DNA from: an uncultured Lachnospiraceae bacterium
Lineage (GTDB): Bacteria > Bacillota > Clostridia > Lachnospirales > Lachnospiraceae
Assembly: GCA_910587765.1 (NCBI GenBank)
Contig: CAJUNR010000010.1
Location: 1-64,000 of the forward strand
Direction of reading: 5' to 3'
Length of the DNA: 64,000 nt
Below the pieces are notes generated by a model, which was not told the DNA's origin, did no database searches, and worked only from the letters and a program-made list of their open reading frames with translations. This document shows, in pieces, positions 42,501-54,500 of this stretch; positions within the stretch are counted from its first letter, which is position 1; every line of letters begins with the position of its first letter. The position numbers were made by a program, and so were the translations under genes.

Positions 42501-45500
42501 GTTATCTTGAACGTATCGCCTTTCGACACCTGGATTCTCTGCATATCCCCGTTCTTCACTGCAACTCCGGAAACAGAGACGCTCACGCCTTTGGTCTGTT
42601 CATAACTCAGCGAATAAGTGGTCGGCGTATCCTTCTCATACTTCAGCGTATAGACAAGCTCCTGTCCTCTGCCCAGTCTTCCCGTCTCGGTTTTGCTGCC
42701 GACAGCGATTGCCTTCTCCTCCGTCTTAGCCACCGTCAGATTATAACCTTCCGCCGGCTTACTTGAACCGCTCACCCTGAACCGGAGACGCTGCCCTTTG
42801 GACAGAGCAATTTTCATTGCTCCGTTTTTATAGGACCAGCCGGACGCCGTAAGCGTCTTGTCCTCATGGACAGTCACTGTGCTATAGGAATAATATGCGG
42901 TACCGTATACCTGATACGTCGTTGTGCTCTGCCCTTCCGCGGGATCATCCTGTGAAACGAACTCATAGTAAGCATATCCGTTCCCGGCAAGATCAAGCCT
43001 TCCCTCCGCCGCCGTGCCCGGCGTCATCGGGCTGTATTCCACTTTCTTTATTGTCAGCCTGAACTGGCCCGTGACATTGCCTCCCGTCACCTTAAACTGA
43101 AGAATCTGACCTTTCTTTAAGTCATATTCGCTGCTTTTGTTTCTCCAGACTGTCTCCGTTGTCTGTCCGTCATCCTCTACGGTTACCGTCCTTGTCTGGA
43201 CGATATAACCGTTGAAGCTGCCGTATACCTGATATTTCACCGCTGTTTCTCCCTCCGCGGGGTCGTCCTGCGAGGTAAACTGATAGTATGCCGTTTCTCC
43301 TGCGCCCAGCGTCTTTGCCGCTGCCGTGCCCAGGACAAGCGGTGCATACGTCACTTTCCTCACGGTCAGTTCATACTTCTCGGCGCCGCTCACCGTAAAG
43401 CGGATCTTATCTCCTTTCTTCCATGTAAACTCCTGACTGCCTGGAGCCAAAAAACCGGAAACTACTTTTTCTTCCGTTTTGCCTTCAGCATCTGTTACGG
43501 TTGTGGTCCGGCTGTAGCTGCATGCCGTGCCGCGGAAAAGTACGCTGTAAAGCGTTCCCTCCTCCGCCGCGTCACTGGCCGTAAACTCATAGCCGGCTCT
43601 CTCATCTTCCGCGAGTTTGCCTGTCTTTTTCTCGTCCGCAGCGATTGCGCCGTAGGTAACGGCAACGTCCTCCTTCTTTTCGACCGCCATCTCAAACTGC
43701 GCTGTTTTGCCGCTGCTGTTTGCCGCGGTGATCAGAAGCTTTTCGCCTTTCTTTAAGGTAAACAGTTTTTGACTCTCCGGCACAGTCGTCGGCATTCCCG
43801 GCTGATCCTTTCCTTCGCTGTCCTTTTCCCAGCTTACCGTCTGAATCTTCCGAATCGCCGCGCCGTCTTTGCCGCTGATTGAAACCTGATACGCCGTTCC
43901 GTCCGTCGACTCATCCTCGGACGTAAACTCATAGTATCCGTTTTCATATGCATCCAGGGAGCCGGACAACGGGGTATCCGCCTTTACAGTCTTGTATTCC
44001 ACCTTCTTTACGGTCAGCTTGAAGCCCCTAGTCAAGGTATCGCTGTTGTTCCTTACTGTAATAGCCAGCTTCTCGCCCTTCTTTAATGTCACTTCATGGT
44101 TATAATCTGTATGCGTGCCGTAAACCGTGGATTCGCTGCCTTCCGCATTTACTTTTTTACACGTATACTGCACACCCGTACCGCTGATGTAAATCTGATA
44201 CGTTGTTTCTCCGTCGTCGGTCGTCTCTGTCGAGGCAAATTCATAGTAGGCCGCCTCGCCTTTGGGGAGCGTTTTTTGTACCGTTACGCCAGAGGTCAGC
44301 GCCTCCGGAGACAGTTTCGCCACCGTCAGCTCATAGCTGCCCGCTCTGCTGTCTGACGGATTAGCCACTGTCAATGTCAAAGTCTGCTCTTTTGCAAGCG
44401 TCCGCTCCGTGTTTTGACCCCAACCGTTGTTCAACGTACAGTTTGAACCATTGAAGCTGACGATGTATTTTCCTGCTTCCGCAGCCTTAAACTGATAGCT
44501 TATACTTTCGCCTGCCGCCAGCGAATCGGATTTTGTCTCCCCTGCATTGATCGGGTTTTCGTCAGCCGCCGCTTTTTTAATAATCAGTTTAAACAGCGCT
44601 TCCTTATAATCCCCGTCAGGATTTTCCTCATCCTTCGGCATGCTGTTTGTAAACGTAAATGTAACCGTCTGATCCTTCGTGAGCTTATGAATTGCCGGCT
44701 GCTTCCCGACTGCTTTTGCTGCGGGAGCCGCGACAGTCATGCCATCGTAGCCGATATTACCGCTCACCGTCTGCACAGCAATGTAGTAATTGCCATCCTC
44801 CGGAACCTTGAACTGAACATATGCCTTGCCAGTCGTAAATCCGTAGTAATGTTCTCCTGCACTGACAGTATAAGGCTTATTTTCCTCATTTTTACCGTCC
44901 AGCGAAACCGCGCTGACTTCCTCGACTTTTACGGTATATGCTTTTTCCGCCGCTGCCTCTGCAATTTTTATGATGATTCTGTCATCCTTTTCGAGTTCCC
45001 GGTATGCGGTGCCGTTCAGTGACCGTTCGGATTCTCCGTTTACAGTATACCAAACCTCAGGTTCACCGCCCGCCGTAATTGCATACAACGCTTTCTTTTC
45101 TACACGGAGCTCATGATAAATCTCTCTCTCCGTATCGCTGATTCCGGCGTACTCCCTGCCTAATGTCAAAGCGGCCGCCATGTTGTCCTCGGCAATCCGG
45201 AGCGTAGCGGAAGATTTACCGTCCCGCATCGCTGTTACCGTAAATGTTACAATGTCATCCTTTTCTAAGAACTTTGATTTTTGGCCGCCGTTCGTGCTGA
45301 ACGAATCCACAACCGTCCGACCGCCGAGCTTTCCTTCGACAGTAAAGCTGCCCCTGACTGCCGTTGCCGAAACCTTGTAGATACCGCCCTTAGGCGCCAC
45401 AAATTTCACTTCCTGTACTTCGCCGTTATACTCGAAATCCAGCGTTTTGACTCCTGTTTCCGTAATGGCTTCCGCTGTCGTATACTTCAAGGTATAGCTG

Positions 45501-48500
45501 CCTGCATCGGGATAGTTCACCTTGATGTACACCTTCCTGCCCGACTTCATATGCCTTTCCGCATTTTTATCGGCAGAACCATCCGTAAAGTACCGATGGA
45601 ACTCCATTTTATCCGGCACTTTATTTCCATACGCGTCTTCCAATACGAACGTATGCACCGCGTCCTTTACCGCCGTGAACTGATACCAGACGGATCTGTG
45701 ATCCTTCTCCGCAATCGTAACCGCGGTTGATTCGGCTTCGATGGGTGTCGGTACAATCTTTGTAATCTTTACATTGACGCTCTGACTCTCCTTCGCTTTC
45801 GTGTCCCCTGCATCGGGCGTATAGGACAATCGGTAGATCAGCTTGTCGCCCTTATTCAAGAAGCATTCCCGGTAAGCAGTTACCGAACCCATGGAAGAAT
45901 AACTTCCGTCGCCGGCTGCTCTTTGTATCAGGCCGGAATCCATCGCGACGTCGTCATTGTCCTTGGCGATGAGGTATCTTCCGTCCTCCGCCGCGACAAA
46001 GCTGATCCGTCTGCTTTCATTCTTCGCAAGCGTAACCGCTCCCTCCGGCAGCGGCTGTACCTCGGACATGGTAAGCTCGACCGAGACCGTCGTCTCTTTG
46101 ACGCCGTTGTTCGTTATGCAGAGCAGGCTCTCGCCGTTAAGAATTTTTTCAAGCGAAACGCCGTCAACTGTCTTCTTCAGATCGCCGGTCACATTCGCAC
46201 CGTCCAGATTTACCTGCAAATCCGCGCCTTTGCCGGTATCGCTTATCTTTATAAGATATTCGGCATTTTTAAAGGTCTTGAGCGCATAGTACGCCTTCTG
46301 GCCTGCAGGGATGGTTTTCGCTTCGGTCCTGCTGCCCGGCTCCAGGGCAATCGGTTCCACCGTATTCATTGTGACTGTCAGGTCAACCGCACTGTTGCCT
46401 TCGTTTGTCAATTTGTAAGTACGTGTGCCTTTAGCCGTTAATTTTGCAAGATCATAGAAGCTGTCGCCCGTCTTCGATACCCATGACTGATTTTGGTAAG
46501 TTACAAGCGCAAGCTCTTTGCCCGGTTCATTCACATAGAAGCTGTAGTAACCGGCCTCAGGCGCACGATAGGTCAGACTGACCGACTCGCCCGCATCAAG
46601 GTGTACCGTATTCCCGCCTGCTTTCAGTTCTCTTCTTTCCGTGATGTTCAGTTTGCAGCTCAAATCCTTTTTCTCGCTGCTTGAAGTGATCCTGACGGTA
46701 AGCCTGCTGTTTTTCCGCATGGATACCGCACCGCCGTCTGACAGAGTCTGCCAGAAATTATTATCATCAATGACACGCTCCATTACAGCCGTTGCCGTAC
46801 CGGTGATCTCCGAGAGCTCAAATTCATAAGTCCTGGGTTCGGCTCCCGTGCTCAACTCATAATACCTTGTCCCGCCCGCTTTCACTTCTATTGCATTTTC
46901 GCCTGCATGGAACGCGGTCGTACTGATCAGGGCAGGTTTGTACAGTTTCACGGACGCGTCGGTCTCCTCGTCCAGTCCTTCGGCACAGACCGTAACTTTT
47001 GTATTCTTCCGACAGTATCCGCCGTCCGTCAGTGAATTTCCATCCGCATCCAGCCATCGTACAGCCGCCTTTTCCCTGTCATAATCCGCTTTAAACTCAT
47101 ATCTGCCTGACACAGGTATGGTATATGTGTACGCTTTGACAATGCCCTTTGCCGCAGACACATCCTCCTGCTCTCCCGTAAACGGTTCCGCCAGCGAACG
47201 GATCATCATCGTTCCTGATGTTTCTTTGACCTCCCCGGCCGCGGTAAATGATAACGTGAAATATTTTGTCTCGCCTTTCTCAAACCAGACAGAATCAAAC
47301 GGTACGTTTATGCCGCCGCTGATCCGCGGATATGCATAAGGCAGACCGCTGACTGGATTTTCATCGGCTGTCATGACGATTGCATACCAGCCGGCTTCGG
47401 GCGCCGTAAACCTGACAACTTTCTGAACGCCCTCATCGTCCCTGTTGTCCTTGTCTTCCAGACGGAACGAATATGCCGTGCCGGCTGTAAGAACGTCCGC
47501 ATCCAGGTTCGCCGCCGTCACGCACAGCAAACCGTCAACCGGGTTCCCGCCCTCAGCGTCATCAATCCCAACCTTAATATAACGCACACTGCCGGCTTTT
47601 AACTTAATATCGCTGCCGTTTGCGGCTACCGCGTGCCATTCGTTTTGAGAGGTTATGGAGCTGGAGAAAGCCACTTCCGCGTAATCCGCCCCGGTATCCG
47701 CCGGCTGCCAGGAGATCGTGTAGTCGGCTCCTGCCGCCGCCGTGAAGGAATAATAACGCACCTCTTTGCTTTTCGCCGGTATCTGCACTTTTGCCGCGTT
47801 TTCCGCGCCTAATGCCAGCGGCCGGATCTCCAGAGCTTTGACAGACACCGCCGCGTTTGATTTTACCGCTTCTTTTGTGCCGTCCTCTTTCACTATGTCG
47901 GACACATATCCCGGATTCAGCTTAACCGCAAGCATCTCGCCGGTCTTCATGGCGAGGATTTTTGTGGAAATGTTCGGCACCAAAAGACTGCCAAACAGTT
48001 CGCTGTGAAGCGCAAGTCTTGCGCCATGCACCGGTGTCTTATCGCTTTCCTCCCTTTGGGCTACCGTTACAGCAAACTCATAGTAACCGTCCCTGGGCGC
48101 GGTAAAGGTATACCACTGCTCCGTGCCGTTGGTTATTTCCTTCGTCTTTTCCGAACCGGCTGTGATCAGATCCACCGGCACCTGCGTTACCGTCAATACT
48201 GCATCTTTTGCGTCCTTGTCGTCCGCGCCGCCTCCCGCATTCACCATGATATAAATGCTGTCGCCGGTCTTAATACCCGAAGTCTTCGACAGCGTCAACG
48301 TATGGGCATTAAGAGTAATCGGCTGGTAGTCCTTATCCAAATAACGAATAATTTTCGTACCGGCCTCACCGGAGACCGCAAACCTGAACCTCGCTTTTTC
48401 TGTCGTAAATGACGGTATCGCATACTCTACAATTTCCGTCGTTCCCCTGGGGATCGTGACGGTCGAATTTTCGAGCTTTCTGCGCTGCTGCGCGGTCACT

Positions 48501-51500
48501 GTGACCGATGCGGAAAGCTTCCGTGCGGCGTCTGTGATCTCAGGCTCTGCCCGAAATTCGATGACGATTTTTTCGCCCTCTTCGAGGAAATAATGCTCTG
48601 CAATCTCCTGTTCCGTACCAGCGCTCTTCGTTTCCGTGTACACATGCTGAGGCGCCCCGCCGCCCGGAGTGCTGAAAACAATCCTGACACCGGCAGCTTT
48701 TCTATACTTAAATGCATATTCACCCGCGACATTCGCCGTAAAGCTGATGTACCGAATCTGATTGTCCTTGTCGAGAGTCACGGTACCCGCCGGATGGCTG
48801 CCGGGCTTTAATTCCTCCGCCGCCACTTCTTCACGCCAGGTCACGTACATTTTTCCGTCGCCGAAAACAGGAATGAACTTCGTCTCGCCGGCGCGCATGC
48901 CCGTTTCCGTACTTCCGCCGACAGCAAGTTTCGTACCATTATGCCAGAATGTATATACGTTGTCTTCCCATGCCGTGAAGGATACATAGCCCGCCTTTAC
49001 TTCCAGCGGCGCGTCTTTTGTGTGTGCCTTTTCCAGTCTTGCAAGTTCCGTGCCGGTTACATTCAGTATGCCGTCGCCTGCTACACAGAAATACACTTTC
49101 TGGTTTGCCTCGAGAAAGACCTGCTGACCGCTGCCGATCTCTTTTCCGTCCCTGCTGTCATAGAATTTGTTTATATTCAAACTGAAAGTATACTGACCGA
49201 AATGCGGCGCAGTAAACGATACCCATGTCTCTACAGGACCGTCCGCATTATGATTATCAATTACCAGCGGCACATCCATCGACAATACTTCCAGCCTTCC
49301 CTCATAAAACGGATCATATAACGCCAGAATGTTCTCATAAAATCCACCCGGCCATGTCGGCTCATAACCTCCGCCGTAGCTGCTGCCGTCCTTGACCGCA
49401 TAGACCGTGACCGCCCATCTTTCGATGACTTTCTTTGTCACTTTTGAAGTTACGGTGATCGTCGTCCTGCCTTGATTCAGCGCCTTGAACGTAGCGGTAT
49501 AGGTACCCGCGTTTGCCTTGACGGAAGCTACCTTCCTGTTGCTGCTCTTCCATATCAGCGTGTCGGTAACCCGGTCTCTGGCCGCCGCGTCGTCCGGCGT
49601 CAGTTGCAGCGTATAGGTGTTGCCGGAGATCAACCTGTAAGGCGCGGTGACTGTCGCTGCCCCTGCGGCTCCGCCGCCCACCGCAGTCTGCCTGCCGCCT
49701 GATGTGATCACAATATTATGTCCGCCCAGTTTCTCCGGTCCCTGTCCTGTAATATCCATGTTGCCGCGGCATGCCGGGATATTTGTTGTCCTGGTCTTTA
49801 CAGAAACCGCCTTATCCGCCCTCTGATTCTCAAACAGCGGCGTTACAGAGACCGTGTAGGACGAAAGCCTGACAAGCTTCGGATTCGTGTATGTGTAGGC
49901 AAAGGTCTTTGTCTTTGTACGCGTTCCCGTATAGTAATTAAAGCTTAATGGAGTACCGCCGACAACAGCAATCGTTTTATGCTTCGGATTGCGTGCGTCC
50001 ACCCATGTCTGCGCATGCTGAAACCATGACTGTACATTCTTGAGCTCTCTGGCGCTGACACCGTCAATGTCAAACACCTTATTCGGGTTTGAAAGGATTC
50101 TCCTGTCGACCACATTTCCCCTCGCGTCCTTCACCTCCAACGCATAATCATAGACACCGCCGGTATCATTTTCATCAAGGTTTGCGGGATGCGTGAAAGT
50201 GATGGTAATATTCTGGTCATCCACATAAGTCACTTTCAATCTCTTCACGGCATCAATCTTAGCCGAAGTCAGTTTGACAACCGCTTCCATCGGCCTGCCT
50301 TCCGCATCGAAATCCGTCACGGCGAGATTAAATTTAGCCTTGTTCGGAGATACCGCCGTAATATACCAGTCATGCGTCAACTGATCTGTTCCGAAATCTT
50401 CAATCCGGTATCCGTTCGCTTCCGCCGCCGCAAGCATTTCCTCCGTAATCATAACGCCGCAGGAACGGTAATTTGGCAGCTTCTTCTTTTTCGCATCCTT
50501 ATACAGAAGGCAATCTGATAACCGAAGCGCCTGTCCGACTTTCATTTTGACCTTTTTGCCTGTAACGGAGGCCGGTTTTGCGGTGATGGTAAGTTCTATC
50601 ATTGCATCAGTCCTGAAATCATCCTCATGCTGCATGCCGTCCCTGACATGGATGTATACCGTTTTCTCACCGTTTAAGTCTACACCTTTCAGTGTAATCA
50701 GACCCTTTTTGTTGACTGTGGCGTATTCTGATTTTTCCAAATCTGGATGAAACGGCTCTTGAGCAAAATCGTCAAGTATTACATATTCCAGCTTTGGCAT
50801 CTGATACTTCTTCAAGGCGGCTTTTTCCTCTTTCCTTGTCGGAACAAGAGAATATTTACGCCAGTCGCCGAAATCAGCCGCGTCGTTTCCGCCTGCCTTG
50901 TCGGAGAAAAATCCGTACACATTCAACTGTGCTTTTTTGGCGGACAACTCTACCGTATAGCTGTATACATCAACCGTACCATCCTCATTAACCGGATGTG
51001 TTACCGTGTTCTTTTTGTCCTTTTCACCGCTTTTAACAGTAAAGCCAAGCTCCAACCCTTTTACCTGCGGCCTGGTCGTCTTAAATTTTTTGACTGCGCC
51101 GCCTGCCGAAAGCGCTACAACAGAACCATCATCAAGCGCTCTGGAGGCGCTGACGTTTCTTATATAGACGACATACTCATGTCCCGCCTCAAGTCTGTCG
51201 ATCGTTGTGATGTGCGCTTTCAGTTTTTTGTCATAGGTTCCATTGGCTTCTTTCGTATCCAGATCCTCATTTTTAACATAGGTATAAACCGGCTGAACCG
51301 CAAATCCGGCGTTCTCCCATTCACCGTTTGTCATACCGTCAATTGCCTTGTTAAAGTCAGCCGGCTTCCATTTCTTTCTGGCTTCATATCCCGTACCTTT
51401 TGTGACGTCCACCACATAAATTTCCCTGCGGTACCCGTTATCCGGCACTTTGAAATACAATTTTGCCCTTTCGCCCTGGACGGTAATCTTTTTGATGGAG

Positions 51501-54500
51501 GCTGCCGTCACGTCCGTTACGGTAATCCTCGTTGTGGCTGCTTTCGCTTCCCTGCCTCTGCGGTCCAGAACAGGCACAAAATCTCCTTTTGAATCCTGAT
51601 ATACAGGATATGCCTCCACTACCGTGGCAGCCCTGCCCGCTTTGAGCGCTGTCACAACGCCTGTCTCCGGGTCAAGACTAATGTACTCGTTTTTCGTCTC
51701 TCCGCCCTTGATGCGGTATCTGACCGCAATCACATCACCAAGCTGCGCCTTTGTAATTTTAAGATCAAGCTGCTGCCTTTCGCCCACTGCCATTTTGCGC
51801 GCCGTGCCGTTAAATGCGATGGATTTCGGCGCAACCGCTCTGGTAAGATCCTCTTCCAGCACGATGTCCGCCAGTATAAAGGTCTCGGTGTATCCGTCTT
51901 CCCACGTAATGTTGAACGACCGCTCCGTGTCTCCCTTGGCAAGCGGAAATACAACGTCGATATAACGGCGCTGTTCACCTGCAAACGCCCCGTCCTGCCA
52001 GCCGGCATTACCGAGAAAATACCCGCCCGCATTCCAGACCGCATTCTGGTATACGAATTTCTTTTCACTTTCGGCAGCGTTATTTAAAAATTCCTTAGGC
52101 GCGTAAATTCGGAAAGCGAGAACATTGGTATTGATTAATGTTTCATTTCCGTCCCGTCCTGTCACAATCACGCCATTGTTAACGAATCTGACAGCCCCGC
52201 GCGGCCTCACGGTATACGCACTGCCGCTGAAATTATAGACAATCCCATCTGCAGATAAAGGATGATTATCAATCCCGGCAACGTCTGCGTTCCCTCTCTT
52301 TTCGATCTTTACTTCGGCCGTCCCGTAAGTGACCCTGTAGCTTTCCTTCAGCGGCGATACAAGCTCATTTGTCAGCTTCACGGTATAGGTGCTGCCGAAT
52401 CTCAAATATTCCTCCGCGGGATTCTTGATTTCCCTGCCGTCTGCCTGAACAATAGATTCCACGGCTTTGTTAAATGCGGGATAACCGCCGTTTTTGTCAA
52501 TATTGTACGGATATGCGAACCGTTCCCGGTCCGTACCGTCCTCGTTGACGCCGTCCCAGGTCACGTCGAAGCTTCCTGCTGCGATCTCCGCATATTCGAA
52601 AAACTTCTTATCCTTCTCGACCACCTTGTCATCCAGCGTCAGTCCATTTGACAGAAGCCCGTCCGCTTTCTTTCCCGCAGTCAGAAGATCTGCCGGCACT
52701 GTCCTGGGAGTAACCGTAATTTCACGCGGGGTGACCGTGAAAGTGCCGTCAATGTCGGTATCCGCATTGACATAAGATACCACTACATCCGGAGCATACG
52801 CCGCCGTCGCTGCACTTTCCGGTGCTCCTGCCGCTTCCGGTGTTAATGAGCCGCCTGAAAAGCGCAGGAAAAGCGCGTAGCTGCCGCCGTACACTGCATT
52901 CTTATTTGCATAAATATTGCCGTCTTTTTTCCAGTAAATGTTAACCTTTGACGGATCATATTCATCGGTAGTATTCACAACGGTTTCCGTTGAAATCCGG
53001 CTGCTCTCCGTCAGCGCTTCGTCTGTATAGAACGTGATTGCTTTGACCGCTTCCTCAAGGCTGACCGGATTCCCGTCGTACTCATGGCCGAGCGCCTTGA
53101 TCTTTTTTGCGTCAACTTCCGCATAAAGCTGCTGCGTATAAAATCTGACGTCGCCCACCGCCTCATGATGCTTCTCTTCGCCGGTTTCCCGGTATGTCTT
53201 TACATCCTGTGTGGTATAGCTTATTGACACCACTTCGCCTTCCAGTTCGGATATGTTTCCGCTCCAATGCGCGACTACGCCGTACGTGAAGTCGTCATCA
53301 AAGGCTCCTTCCGCCTTGACCCACACTGCCGGATCCTTGTCCTGACCTGACGCGGCATCTTTTTCCTTTCTCAAAACCTTCCACTCCAGGTTTTCAAAAT
53401 CAGACTCCATATCAGGCCTGCGCCCATATTTTGTCTCAAATTCGGCCATCGCCTCCTCTGTCGGCAGCTCATAGTTTTTCTTTGTCTCTTCCGTAAGCGC
53501 GTAATACTCCTCCATGCTGTTATGAGGGAGCTTATATATGATAAAATTTTCTTTGTTTTCTTTCTTTTCAGAGAGACTATCTCTAACGAAGCCGTCAATA
53601 TTGTCTTTATTTTTCACATACTGCGCTCCGGACGGTACGATGACCACCTCCTGGCGCTCCACTTTGAAAAACACTTCCGCCCCGGCAGACCGGTACTCGT
53701 GGTTGGGGTCATGAAAGGTCACGGTCAGGCGGTAGACGCCTGCCCACATAAACGAGGCCAGTGTTCCGTCCGTCACATCTGTCCAGCCCCAGCTCAGATT
53801 CGTTTTAAAATAGTATTCATCAAAGTCCTTGTACTGCCTCTGTACCTCATCCCACGTTTCCAGATATTCTTCATATTTTTCCAGCGTGATGTAATCCCAC
53901 GTATATTGAAGCGCCTGATCCGTGGGTGAAACCGATAAGGCCTCACCGATTCCGCCATTCCCGCCGAACCTGTGAACCTTTGCCTTTTTGTAGGAAGCGC
54001 GGTTTGCAAAGAGCGATTTTTGATCGTAAATCTTTGCTGCCGGCTTCTCCAGGGTGCCCTGATGGATGCTGCGGACATCCTCGCCGACCGCCGGCTGAGG
54101 ATAGAGCATATCCTGATTGTCCGCCGCAAATGCGTCTACAATTGCATCCGTGACGATCTGTACGCTTTCTGCCTGCTCTACGGCCACAGGTACAGCCGTA
54201 TCTTCGAGCGTCTTTCTCCTGATATCCGCAAGATAATTCCGGTTGGCGCCGTTGGTAGTCACGTCCGTTATCGGTACGCTGACCGGTACATAGTCTTTTT
54301 TCGCATCATCGTACACACGGACTTTATAACCGTTCTTGTCATATACCACCTTCTGGCCCGTGAAGAAAACCCGAAATTCAAACTGTACGGCTTCCAGATC
54401 CTGTTTCAACACGTCATTTGGCAGTTCCGTCTGCCGGATATTGTCAAATGCAATTTTATCTTTTTCCTTATCAATGACCACGTTTATCGATTCCGTGATT